Shown here piece by piece: positions 7,697 to 16,353 of a stretch of 64,000 bases of DNA. The notes beneath the pieces were generated by a model. The model was not told the origin of the DNA and made no database searches. It saw only the letters and a list, made by a program, of their open reading frames with translations. Positions within the stretch are counted from its first letter, which is position 1. Every line of letters begins with the position of its first letter. Made by a program: the position numbers and the translations under genes. Where the stretch lies: NCBI GenBank assembly GCA_016934855.1, contig JAFGSA010000023.1:1-64000 (forward strand), in the 5' to 3' direction. The stretch is from Elusimicrobiota bacterium. Its GTDB lineage: Bacteria; CG03; SLGR01; JAFGSA01.

Positions 7697-8697
7697 CAGA
7701 AGTTGACTCCTACGGATATCCTGTGCGTGGTTCCCAGCCCCAGGTTCACCAGGAACGCGTAATCCACGTGCCATTTCCGGTCCGGCACGCTGGCTCCGAA
7801 AGTAAGTGTCGTATTGGCCGTATACATGAGCCCCATCCTGAACAGGAAACCTTCCAGCTCCGTCTCCACTCCGGCATTGAAGCCGAGCGGGTTCTCCGCG
7901 CTGGTGTGAAGTTCGCACAGGAAAATAACGTCATCCAGGTACTCGTCGAACTCGTACGCCGCGCCTACGGCCAGCATAAGAGGCAGGGCGCTCCCGCCGC
8001 CCTTGAAGGTTTTTATATTCGGGCCTATGTTCTTTATAGCAGCGCCTACGGATCCCACGGGTTCCCGTTCGTTATACGTGAAGAAATTCAGAAACCTCTT
8101 AGTGACCCTTCTGACGCCTTTTTCGTCTTCATACATGGGGTCTTCCCGGAACTTGTAATGCCATCCCAGGTCCAGTGCGATATCGAATCCTTCGCAATCG
8201 TAGACTTTTTCGGTAACCGCGTTGAGCGTCGCTCCTATACTGTGCCTTTCGCGGACCTGGTATCCGGCTCCCAGGGAATACTGGGCGTATTTTATATCGA
8301 AGTCTTCAAGTTCCTTCCCGTCTTCATCCCTCTCGGTGTCTTCCGTTCCGAAATATTTCCACTTGAACCCGAGCGCCAGGTCATGACCCTTCATCCTGTA
8401 CTTCCTGCCGAAGGCGGCGGAGTTCATGCTCGTCCCCACATAATAGAAAATATGGGTGAACTGGGCCTGGCTGCCTTCCATCTGGGTCAGGCCTGCCGGG
8501 TTATATGCAAGGGCATTCAGGTCGTCCGCATACGCGACTCCTGTATCGCCTCTTCCCATTATCTTGGCCGAGGTGCGCATCCGGAGTATCTGGGCGCCGG
8601 TAGTCCCGAAATTACTGTCGGCGCGAAGCAGGCATAGAGTGCCCGCGGCAACCGCCATGACAGAATATATTATCCGCACCTGTTTTGAAACGCTCAC
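7696..8697 (-). CDS. PorV/UPF0164-family outer-membrane barrel (paired with C10 protease)
   Basis: The 333-residue protein has a signal peptide (about 1-25), then the UPF0164/PorV signature FGTTGAQILRMRTSAK, GDTGVAYADDLNALAYNPAGL and alternating amphipathic strands ending in a terminal VGVNF-like strand. PorV of the type IX secretion system is an outer-membrane barrel that shuttles cargo by its C-terminal domain. The start overlaps the upstream C10 protease gene by 4 nt (ATGA), which strongly suggests they work together. It is a paralogue of the barrels at 10198, 16354, 19954 and 23686. Whether it acts as a shuttle in this organism is inference. Confidence 0.82.
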   Translation of the reverse strand: MSVSKQVRIIYSVMAVAAGTLCLLRADSNFGTTGAQILRMRTSAKIMGRGDTGVAYADDLNALAYNPAGLTQMEGSQAQFTHIFYYVGTSMNSAAFGRKYRMKGHDLALGFKWKYFGTEDTERDEDGKELEDFDIKYAQYSLGAGYQVRERHSIGATLNAVTEKVYDCEGFDIALDLGWHYKFREDPMYEDEKGVRRVTKRFLNFFTYNEREPVGSVGAAIKNIGPNIKTFKGGGSALPLMLAVGAAYEFDEYLDDVIFLCELHTSAENPLGFNAGVETELEGFLFRMGLMYTANTTLTFGASVPDRKWHVDYAFLVNLGLGTTHRISVGVNF

Positions 8698-10175
8698 GGC
8701 ATCACCGTTATCTTGCCTTTATGTACTTCGTCTTCCGTGGTCTCTATGCAGTAAAAATAGAGCCCCGGGGCGCACTTTTTATTCGATTCGTTCCTGCCGT
8801 TCCAGTTAACGAACAGGTCCCCTCCCGACAGCTCCCTGACGAAATCGCCCGCAACGGTATATATCCTCACATTGTCTATCATGCCGTTAAACGTCAGGGG
8901 CAGGCTTATCGTCACCTTGCCGGCCTCGCTCATTTTAAACGGATTAGGATAGCTTACAGAGTGTTCATATGCATTGTAAGGGTTCAGGTTGGGCGGCGTT
9001 ATGTTCACCAGCCCGTGATATACCATACTGTAACCCGCGGGCATGCCGTCCGGGAGCGAGTACCAGCATTCATCTGCAGGGTCAGGGGCCGAACTGCCCC
9101 ACCCGTAATTCAGATGATACTCTCCCGTATCCCGGTACCCGTCCGCTATTATCGCGTGCCCGCCGCCGGAGGTACTGCCTTCGTATATCGTTATGAGCGC
9201 GGGGCGCCTGTTTTTCATATCGTTGATCAGCGTATCATAAAATCCCGCCTCGCTTTCCAGCATCTCTCTCGCGTTGCTGTAATCCAGGTCTTCCAGAAAA
9301 TCTTCTTTCGTAAACCAGGCCCCGGAAGCCGACGCAGTGTAATCCATCTCCACTATTATTCCGCAGGCAAAACTCAGCGCTGCCGCGTAATCCTCGTCTT
9401 CGTCTGCATAATCTATATGAGACAGCATGGAATTCAGCTGGCTGAATGAAGGAAAATCGCAGCTCTTGTAATCCGAAGGTATGGATATGCCTTTTGTCTT
9501 TGTTGTGTAACTGTCTTTGTCGACGCTGAAAGAGATGCTCTCCGGGTACCTGTGAAACGCCACTAACTGCGCCATCGCGGTAGCGACGCACCCTACGACA
9601 GACCTCTTTGCACCGTCCATCGGGCAGTACTTATTATATGGAGACATCTGGTCCCACGTGGTCTTGATCCACCCGGTATCGCTGCCGTCCGGCCACTGGC
9701 TCGCCATATCGATCCTGGACAGGTAATCCGAGCCGTTCATGTACCTGTCCCAGAGATCCCTGTTGTTTGCCCTGAAATCCTCGCTTACCAGGGGAATGGC
9801 TCTCAGCCTGCCGGTCATGTCTTTTTTTACCATGGCCAGAAGCACGTTATCGGGGCTCTCTTCGAAATCGAAACCGCTCCTGAACGAGTAAGCTATCACG
9901 GGAGTTATACTGTCATCCGGCGAGACGACTACGAACCCGCGGGGACTCAGCAGAGCTACGTAAGCTATATCTGTCCCGGATTCATCGCGCAGAGCTGTTA
10001 TCTTTTCTACGCTGTACCTTGAAGGGCTGAAGGCGCCGGCCCTGAGGTCATGCGCGTAACCCATGCGGGACTGGAGATCTGCAACCTTATTTACTTCTTT
10101 GAGCGTTACTTTATCGCAATAACCGGAGGAAAATACAAGGAAGATATAGATCAGAGAATATATGGATTTCCGCAT
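8694..10175 (-). CDS. Secreted C10-family cysteine protease with C-terminal FlgD-like sorting domain
   Basis: The 493-residue protein has a signal peptide (1-20), an N-terminal propeptide-like region (to about 150), and a streptopain-type (C10) catalytic domain. The catalytic cysteine is C196 in VVGCVATAMAQ and the histidine is H340 in GGGHAIIADGY, followed by LNYGWG. The last ~85 residues form a FlgD/type-IX-like beta domain beginning at YPNPF and ending GLYFYCIE...GKITV. Such tails direct cargo to the type IX secretion route in Bacteroidota. The gene is followed with a 4-nt overlap by a PorV-like barrel. An extended -10 box lies 7 nt before the ATG, so it may also have its own promoter. Confidence 0.88.
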   Translation of the reverse strand: MRKSIYSLIYIFLVFSSGYCDKVTLKEVNKVADLQSRMGYAHDLRAGAFSPSRYSVEKITALRDESGTDIAYVALLSPRGFVVVSPDDSITPVIAYSFRSGFDFEESPDNVLLAMVKKDMTGRLRAIPLVSEDFRANNRDLWDRYMNGSDYLSRIDMASQWPDGSDTGWIKTTWDQMSPYNKYCPMDGAKRSVVGCVATAMAQLVAFHRYPESISFSVDKDSYTTKTKGISIPSDYKSCDFPSFSQLNSMLSHIDYADEDEDYAAALSFACGIIVEMDYTASASGAWFTKEDFLEDLDYSNAREMLESEAGFYDTLINDMKNRRPALITIYEGSTSGGGHAIIADGYRDTGEYHLNYGWGSSAPDPADECWYSLPDGMPAGYSMVYHGLVNITPPNLNPYNAYEHSVSYPNPFKMSEAGKVTISLPLTFNGMIDNVRIYTVAGDFVRELSGGDLFVNWNGRNESNKKCAPGLYFYCIETTEDEVHKGKITVMP

Positions 10176-10182
10176 TCTCTAT

Positions 10183-10191
10183 ATTATACCA
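10183..10191 (-). promoter_or_regulatory. Candidate internal extended -10 promoter for the C10 protease gene
   Basis: The minus strand reads TGGTATAAT, a perfect TGnTATAAT extended -10 element, with 7 nt between the box and the ATG at 10175. This predicts a transcript starting at or next to the start codon. There is no clear -35 box. Confidence 0.45.
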
Positions 10192-10197
10192 ATTACG

Positions 10198-11109
10198 CTA
10201 GAAATAACCTCCCAGGGTTATTCTGTGGGCTATACCCAGATCCTGATGAGGCGCGAACGCGTAATCCAGGCAGAAATTCCCGTACGGAATGCCGAAACCC
10301 AGGGACACGTCCGGGCTCGTTATATACATTAGGCCGCTGCGGGCTTTTATTCCCTTTATTTCCGCCTCCACCCCGAACTGCCAGGCGAAATCCACCTGCC
10401 TGCTGGTCAGCGCATCCCAGGCTAGGATAAACCTCCCCATCCTGTGACTCCCGCCTATGACCATTTTGAGCGGCAGCCCGTCTTCCTTCTTATCAAGCTT
10501 TATGCCGGTACCCATGTTCTTCACCACGGCGCCGAACGAATCCCCGCCGAAACTCTTGAAAAACCAGCCGGCATCGCAGGACATCGCCGAATCCTCCAGA
10601 TCGCCGGCGTATCCCGGAGTGGAACCCAGTCCGAAAGTCTCCGACACCATATTGACCGCCACCCCTATGCTCTGCCTCTGCGATATATTGAAGCCGCTGC
10701 CCAGCGTGTACTGGGCGTATTTTATATCGAATTTACTGGAACCGTAACCCATCTCGTCCCGGTATGTGTCTTCCGTGCTGAATATCTTCAATTTAAAGGC
10801 GGCGCCGGCTTTGCCTATCTTCTGCCCCAGGGTGAAAGAGGTCATGGCGGAATCCATGAAGTATATCAGGCGCGAGGCCTGGAACTCCGTCCCGTACATC
10901 TGAACAAGGCCGGCGGGATTTCCGGTAACTGCGTTCAGGTCATCCGATAAGCCGGCGTTCGCGCCGCCCATGCTTACTATCCTGGCCGACGTATCAAGGT
11001 TGAGTATCTGTGCGCCGGTCGTGCCGTACCCGGACGCTGCCAGGATGTAACCCGGCCCGGCAGCAAGTATCATCGATATGACTATGACAGCCTGTACGGT
11101 CCTTTTCAT
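10198..11109 (-). CDS. PorV/UPF0164-family outer-membrane barrel (paired with S8 protease)
   Basis: I place the start at the ATG at 11109, which overlaps the S8 protease stop as ATGA and begins MKRTVQAVIVISMILAAG, a clear signal peptide; an in-frame upstream ATG at 11184 would lie inside the protease gene. The 303-residue product has YGTTGAQILNLDTSAR, ANAGLSDDLNAVTGNPAGL and a chain of amphipathic strands, as in the barrel at 7696. The predicted role is outer-membrane insertion and possibly cargo shuttling for the protease. It is followed 22 bp later by the C10 protease gene. Confidence 0.82.
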   Translation of the reverse strand: MKRTVQAVIVISMILAAGPGYILAASGYGTTGAQILNLDTSARIVSMGGANAGLSDDLNAVTGNPAGLVQMYGTEFQASRLIYFMDSAMTSFTLGQKIGKAGAAFKLKIFSTEDTYRDEMGYGSSKFDIKYAQYTLGSGFNISQRQSIGVAVNMVSETFGLGSTPGYAGDLEDSAMSCDAGWFFKSFGGDSFGAVVKNMGTGIKLDKKEDGLPLKMVIGGSHRMGRFILAWDALTSRQVDFAWQFGVEAEIKGIKARSGLMYITSPDVSLGFGIPYGNFCLDYAFAPHQDLGIAHRITLGGYF

Positions 11110-12722
11110 CTGATCAGCGTTATCTTTCCTTTCTCCGACCCGGTCGTAGTGTCCAGGTAAAAGAAATAGAGTCCCGAGGCGCACTTATCGCCCTTATCGT
11201 TCTTGCCATCCCATACGGCGACGCTCCCCGAAACACCCGTCTGCCTCACGAGCTGGCCGTCCAGCGAATATATCCTGAGTTTCCTGGCTACCCCGTCGTA
11301 ATCCTGCGGCGGCACTATGAGCGCTTCCTGCGTATCCGGGTTGAACGGGTTCGGGTAGATAAGCACTTTGTCTTCGGACACGTTCACAGTGCCTTCCTGT
11401 ATGGCCGCCATGGTCTTTCGCATATTTATCCTGCCGTAACCGGTGAACCTGTCCCACCCGGGATACGCGTCTATGTTGACGTCATCGCAGTTGGAAGTTA
11501 TCACGTTCTTCACCTCTGACGGCTGCCAGTCCTTATTCGTCCCCCTTTCCCAGTAAGCTATCACCAGCGACGCAAGACCCGCGACATGGGGGCACGCCAT
11601 TGACGTTCCGTCCAGCGAATCATAATTCTTGTCGAAATCCCCTCCGGCGCTGTAAGTCGGCACCGTCGAGTATATATCCACGCCCGGAGCCATAACGTCG
11701 AGCCCCTTGCCGTAGTTGGAAAAATCGGCTTTCTCGTCATCCTTGTCCGACGCCGCGACAGACATCACCTTATCGAAACCGGCCGGGTAAGTGAGCTCGG
11801 AACTCCCTTCGTTTCCCGCGGCGGCGATAAGCACGCACCCTTTTTCGTACGCGTAACCGACTGCCTCTTCCACAAGTTCGGAGTCACCCGTTCCTCCCAG
11901 GCTCATGCTTATAATGTCGGCCCCGCGGTCCGCGGCGTATATTATGCCGCTGGCTATATCGTCCGTCCCGCCGTACCCGTCTGCGTCGAGCACTCTCACC
12001 GCCATAAGATCGTTCTTCCAGCTTACCCCGGCTATCCCGAAAGTGGATTTATTCGTCTCCGCGCCCGCGATGCCGGCGCAATGGGTGCCGTGGCCGTGCT
12101 CGTCCGCCGGGTCGTTATCGTCGTCTACGAAATCCCAGCCGTGGGTATCGTATTTAATGGTATATGTGGTATCATCTATCCTGTATTTTTTATCACTTAG
12201 GGGATTATCCCATATGTTCGAATTCAGGTCCGGGTGGGACATGTCTATGCCGGTGTCCAGTATCGCTATGACCACGCCGTTTCCTGTTTCTACGTCCCAG
12301 GCGCCGGGGGCATCCGCGGTATAGAGCCCCCACTGTCTTTCTTCGAGTTCCTCCTCATCGTCGTATTCGTCGGGAAGCTCGAGGATGCGCCATACGTATA
12401 CCGGCTCGGCGTATTCCACTCCGTCCAGGTTCCTGTAATATTCCAGCGCGCTCCTTATATCGCTGCCTTTCTCCAGGCTTACCAGTTCGGCGCCCAGCCT
12501 GTTTACTGTTCTTGCTTTCCGCGCGTTGAGCTTTCCGTGCGCCGCGCTCTTCGACGCAGCAGCTAATTCCGGCCTGAATTTCACGATGATCTCGTCAGGG
12601 TAGACCTGGGCGGATTCTCCTTTATCCGTGATAAAAGAGACCCTGTCCGCCGCCGAAGCGGCTGCCGGGAAGGCTGCCGCCAGGAAAAATATCAAAAAAT
12701 ATCTTACTGAAAATCTATGCAT
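11106..12722 (-). CDS. Secreted S8 (subtilisin-like) serine protease with C-terminal FlgD-like sorting domain
   Basis: The 538-residue precursor has a signal peptide (1-24), a fervidolysin-like propeptide (about 38-110, DEIIVKFR), and a subtilase domain with D156 (AILDTGID), H211 (HGHGTHCAG), N304 (AAGNEG) and S374 (DGTSMACPHVAG), so the catalytic residues are complete. The C-terminal ~85 residues form a FlgD/type-IX-like beta domain (IYPNPFNPD ... GLYFFYLD ... GKITLIR). Its ATG overlaps the stop of the FadL-like barrel as TGATG, and a PorV-like gene overlaps its own end by 4 nt. It is likely surface exposed or released. Confidence 0.92.
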   Translation of the reverse strand: MHRFSVRYFLIFFLAAAFPAAASAADRVSFITDKGESAQVYPDEIIVKFRPELAAASKSAAHGKLNARKARTVNRLGAELVSLEKGSDIRSALEYYRNLDGVEYAEPVYVWRILELPDEYDDEEELEERQWGLYTADAPGAWDVETGNGVVIAILDTGIDMSHPDLNSNIWDNPLSDKKYRIDDTTYTIKYDTHGWDFVDDDNDPADEHGHGTHCAGIAGAETNKSTFGIAGVSWKNDLMAVRVLDADGYGGTDDIASGIIYAADRGADIISMSLGGTGDSELVEEAVGYAYEKGCVLIAAAGNEGSSELTYPAGFDKVMSVAASDKDDEKADFSNYGKGLDVMAPGVDIYSTVPTYSAGGDFDKNYDSLDGTSMACPHVAGLASLVIAYWERGTNKDWQPSEVKNVITSNCDDVNIDAYPGWDRFTGYGRINMRKTMAAIQEGTVNVSEDKVLIYPNPFNPDTQEALIVPPQDYDGVARKLRIYSLDGQLVRQTGVSGSVAVWDGKNDKGDKCASGLYFFYLDTTTGSEKGKITLIR

Positions 12723-13957
12723 CAGAACTTCATCAGGAACGACAGCTGTATCTTGGCTATGCGTTCATCAACCATTTCGTCTTCGGCAAAGAGTATATTG
12801 CCGCCGTAAAAATTCCTCTTCCCGTATATGCCGCCGATATCCGCGTCCATCATCCTGGTCAGGGGAAAACCCACTCCCAGGGTGAACATCGTCAGGTCGC
12901 AGGTCGTCCTGGAGTAATGGGGCAGATGGGTGAACCCGTACCTGAGGGCCGTGTGGGTACCGATATAATGTTCCGCGCCGACACTCACCCTGGTGGTGTT
13001 CCTGTACTGAGGGTCTATCCACTTGTCCGACAATTTCTTCTCCCTGTACCTGAAATCCTCCCAGTAGGTCTTTACTATGTCAACGGAGAAAGATGACATC
13101 TCGTACTTATAGAACCTGTAGCAGATGCCGAACCCGAGTTCCTGCGGAAAATCATACTGCCGCTTGCCATCGTCTTCAAAACTGGAATCCGGCTTTACGG
13201 GCCAGGCGTCATCCCATCCATAAGTATCCATCGACGCCTCCCAATCGCTGTCCACCCTGAACTCGGAATTCCATACTATCCCCACGTCGGCGATGTCCCT
13301 GACCAGCTCGAGGTTGATGCCGGCCCCGTACGAATAGCCGCTGAACGTGCTTTCCGCGGAACCCTCGGTTATCTCGTTCTCGACGTCCAGCAGACTGTAC
13401 TCGTCCTTATACCCGTTTCCTATCACGTCATAATTCAGTCCTGCGGATAGCTGCCCCAGTCCCGCCGCAAGCGCCATCGTGGTTTTCGCGAAACCACCGG
13501 ACCGCTCGAACTCATAATCGCTCTCGAGTATACCCGAATCGTATATCTTCTTCTTATGACTGTAATTGAGATCCAGGAACGGCCGGTATCCTATCCCGAA
13601 CGCGAATCCCGGCGTCACCGGGTACGTGAGCCCCGCGTTCGAAAACTCGAAATAGTTCGCGGAGTTGTACCAGGTAGGCTCACTGTCGGGTTCTATCGTC
13701 TCTTTAACCGGGTACACCCCGAATCCCAGGGAAACGTTGAAGCCCCTGGCCTTCAGCATGTTCGCGGGATTATAGAAGACCGCGGCGCCGCCGTAGCTGG
13801 AAGATATGGCAGTGTTCCCCATGCCCACGGCTCTTCCCGTGACCGATAACACGGGGTCTCCTATTGCCAGCGGATCGACGCTTCCCAGGTAAGTCAGCGG
13901 GAAAACCCGCGAAACCGGGACCAGTATAACGATAATCGCGAATAATATTCTTTTCAT
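12722..13957 (-). CDS. FadL/OmpP1-like outer-membrane beta-barrel
   Basis: I choose the ATG at 13957, which has TAGGA 6 nt upstream and begins MKRILFAIIVILVPVS, a signal peptide; a longer frame from 14002 runs toward the previous gene without such support. The 411-residue product has GRAVGMGNTAISSS and FYNPANM near the N-terminus, like the FadL/PorV superfamily, and then many Y/F-rich amphipathic strands ending in a terminal phenylalanine. It lies 28 bp behind the HhH barrel and overlaps the S8 gene by 1 nt. The substrate is unknown. Confidence 0.75.
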   Translation of the reverse strand: MKRILFAIIVILVPVSRVFPLTYLGSVDPLAIGDPVLSVTGRAVGMGNTAISSSYGGAAVFYNPANMLKARGFNVSLGFGVYPVKETIEPDSEPTWYNSANYFEFSNAGLTYPVTPGFAFGIGYRPFLDLNYSHKKKIYDSGILESDYEFERSGGFAKTTMALAAGLGQLSAGLNYDVIGNGYKDEYSLLDVENEITEGSAESTFSGYSYGAGINLELVRDIADVGIVWNSEFRVDSDWEASMDTYGWDDAWPVKPDSSFEDDGKRQYDFPQELGFGICYRFYKYEMSSFSVDIVKTYWEDFRYREKKLSDKWIDPQYRNTTRVSVGAEHYIGTHTALRYGFTHLPHYSRTTCDLTMFTLGVGFPLTRMMDADIGGIYGKRNFYGGNILFAEDEMVDERIAKIQLSFLMKF

Positions 13958-13985
13958 AACTATCCTACATGTTACTAAATTTATC

Positions 13986-16352
13986 TCACCAGGAAAAATC
14001 ATACTGCAGTTTAAACACGTTCTTGGCCGCGCCGCCGGGATCCGGCCAGAACTCGTATTTTGTCCAGAGCTTGGCGTTTTTCGAGAATTTCAGCGTCGGC
14101 ATAAGGTAATACCTGAACCCTTTTTCCGTGGCCCCGTACACAGAGTAATAAGAGTAAGGTATGAGCGCGTTGGGCCAGGTGTACTCCATCGCTCCGGCGG
14201 AGACCCCCCGCGGGGCATCCCAGTAAGTGACCCTGGCGAATATGGTAAGAGCGGACGTCGGCTTGTATTTCAGTTCACCGAAAGTCGAGTACCCGCTCAT
14301 CTCCACTTTTATCTCCGGGTACGTGTTGTCTATGACCTCGTACCTCCATTTGAGCCTGACGCTGTCCGACGGCTCGTGTACCAGCTCGAACCTGTTCTTC
14401 ATGCTCCTGTACGGCATGTAGACGCTGAAATCGTCCCCGTCGAACATGGAGCTCAGCCACGAAGGCTCGCCGTAAGCGAGGGTGCGGCTGTTAATCCTGT
14501 AGGTGTTCCTGTACCCCACGGTAAAACCCTCCAGGGCGCTCCACGAATTATCCAGGTATATCTCGTACTCGTCCTGCGCTGCCCAGCTCACCAGATCGTC
14601 CACCTGCGTGCTGTAATATCTTACCGGCACTATCGGGTGGCCGTAATTGACATTGATCTGGGTCGTCACGGGTCCCGCGCGGAACTTGCTCCCCACTCCG
14701 TACCCTTCTTCGTCCCTGATGAAAGTCTCCACTCCCAGCTGGGTCATCAGCGGAGACGAATGGAACGCGAAATAGTCGTTATCCAGCCAGTGGTACTGCG
14801 CGTAGAACGTCACTTTCTGGTAATCTATTATACCCAGGACCTCGTAGCCGTCACCCTCGTCCCAGAACCAGTCCTTCGCTTTGTTCAGGTACTCGTCCTC
14901 CATGCGCTCCGTCCTTTTGAACGAATGGTAATAACTCCTCCCCCAGTCGAACAGCAGCCGGAAATTCCTGAACCTGTACTCCATGTTGCCGCTTACCAGG
15001 TTGACCCTGTCTCCCCTGAAATAATAATCAGACAGGAGGTACACGTGCTCGTAATTGCCGCCGCCCGCGTAAGCCAGCTGCGCCGGGTCTATGTACGGGT
15101 CGAACTCTTCCTCGTAATAACCGCCGCCCAGGTTCAGGAAAGCCGTGAGATCGTAGTCCATCCTTGCCCCCACCAGCCTCTCTTTCAGCGCCCCGTAATA
15201 ATCGTAGCTGTTGTCGCCTGTCAGGTAGGTAGCGTAATAATCGTAGAAGACCGTCGGCGGCGTTCCCACGGACCCGTCTTCGTTGAGGTAATTCACTATT
15301 ATGGGTTTATCCGAATAGAACCCGTACAGGTCGAGATTCGATACTTCCTTCTTGAAGGCTATGCCGTAGAACATGTCGTTTATATGCGTTCCCTTGTCTT
15401 CTTTCAGCCCCTTAGGTTTCCGCGGTATGCTCCTTGCGAGGAAAGGGCCCGGCTGGATGAACATTCCCTGCGCGAAATCCAGCGAGTAGTTGCCCAGCAC
15501 TATGGTATCGAAACCGAAAGTGTTCCTGAGGACCATGTATTTTTTTATAAGGTAGTAATTGCGTATGTTCTCGTAGTCCAGATCCCTGGAGTACCGGTCT
15601 TTCCTTAGCACCAGGCCCAGCTCCGTCTTGTTCCCGTAATACATCCTGTACCTGCCGTAGAAATACTCGGGGTGCTGGTAGAGGGGATCGGACTCGAAGT
15701 AACTCTCGCTGAAAGGGTACGGCCACACCCCGTACCTGAACCTGAGGTCCCCGTGGAAATTCTCGGTCTCTTTTCCCTTATATACGGTTATGAACGGGAA
15801 TATCAGTTCATATATATAGTAAGGTATGACCTCTTTGAGGTCATCTATGTATTCAAACCCCTTGTTTTTTCTTCTGTAGTCGATTATGGCCTGTGCGTAT
15901 TCGCCGGTCATGTACGGCAGGTCCATGAGCTGCGAGTAGCTGGCGGTATTAATATCGAGAGGATTGAACCTGTATTTATCCAGGTCATCGAAATCCAGGT
16001 CTATCTCGTCTACTGATTCCTTTTCCTGGAGCTGTTCGAGTTTCTCGTAAAGCTCGTCCACCCGGATATCCTGCGGCAAGGTGATGGTGAGATAAAGCTC
16101 TATCTGCTCGAAGAGTTCCCTGTCTATTCCCTCGACCTTCATGAGGTCCTGCAGGCTGTTGAAAAAACCCTGTGTCTTCCTGTAATTTACTATGTTCTCG
16201 GCTGTTTCTTTCGTTATCCCGGGTATCTGCACGAAGTTATCGGCAGGCGCCAGGTTTATGTCCACCAGCGCCATCCGGCGCGCCGCAGACACGGGAAACA
16301 CGATGGACACGGAAAGAATAATAACAAGACATATTACATTAGCCCGGGCCAT
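13986..16352 (-). CDS. Large outer-membrane barrel with two N-terminal ComEA-type HhH domains
   Basis: The 788-residue protein has a signal peptide (1-23), then a first HhH domain (about 27-90: LVDINLAPADNFVQIPGIT...AENIVNYRKTQGF), a second (about 130-175: LDINTASYSQLMDLPYMTGEYAQAIIDYRRKNKGF), and a long C-terminal region (about 190-788) of alternating aromatic strands typical of a porin-like barrel, ending YDFSW. HhH domains of ComEA bind double-stranded DNA in the periplasm during transformation. Here the binding domains would hang below an outer-membrane pore. It ends 28 bp before the FadL-like gene and begins 1 bp after the other HhH barrel, so the two are made together. Confidence 0.82.
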   Translation of the reverse strand: MARANVICLVIILSVSIVFPVSAARRMALVDINLAPADNFVQIPGITKETAENIVNYRKTQGFFNSLQDLMKVEGIDRELFEQIELYLTITLPQDIRVDELYEKLEQLQEKESVDEIDLDFDDLDKYRFNPLDINTASYSQLMDLPYMTGEYAQAIIDYRRKNKGFEYIDDLKEVIPYYIYELIFPFITVYKGKETENFHGDLRFRYGVWPYPFSESYFESDPLYQHPEYFYGRYRMYYGNKTELGLVLRKDRYSRDLDYENIRNYYLIKKYMVLRNTFGFDTIVLGNYSLDFAQGMFIQPGPFLARSIPRKPKGLKEDKGTHINDMFYGIAFKKEVSNLDLYGFYSDKPIIVNYLNEDGSVGTPPTVFYDYYATYLTGDNSYDYYGALKERLVGARMDYDLTAFLNLGGGYYEEEFDPYIDPAQLAYAGGGNYEHVYLLSDYYFRGDRVNLVSGNMEYRFRNFRLLFDWGRSYYHSFKRTERMEDEYLNKAKDWFWDEGDGYEVLGIIDYQKVTFYAQYHWLDNDYFAFHSSPLMTQLGVETFIRDEEGYGVGSKFRAGPVTTQINVNYGHPIVPVRYYSTQVDDLVSWAAQDEYEIYLDNSWSALEGFTVGYRNTYRINSRTLAYGEPSWLSSMFDGDDFSVYMPYRSMKNRFELVHEPSDSVRLKWRYEVIDNTYPEIKVEMSGYSTFGELKYKPTSALTIFARVTYWDAPRGVSAGAMEYTWPNALIPYSYYSVYGATEKGFRYYLMPTLKFSKNAKLWTKYEFWPDPGGAAKNVFKLQYDFSW

Positions 16353-16353
16353 C

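Noticed and set aside
11110..11184. Longer N-terminus for the PorV-like protein at 10198
   Set aside because: The extra residues lie inside the S8 protease gene, lack export features and would hide the signal peptide that begins at the ATGA overlap.
14376..15608. A 410-residue open frame on the plus strand inside the HhH-barrel gene
   Set aside because: It is antisense to a clear signal-peptide, HhH and barrel protein. Its translation is rich in V, H, R and Y, as expected from complementing biased codons, and there is no start signal. Similar long antisense frames at 16192-17424 and 53082-54344 were rejected for the same reason.
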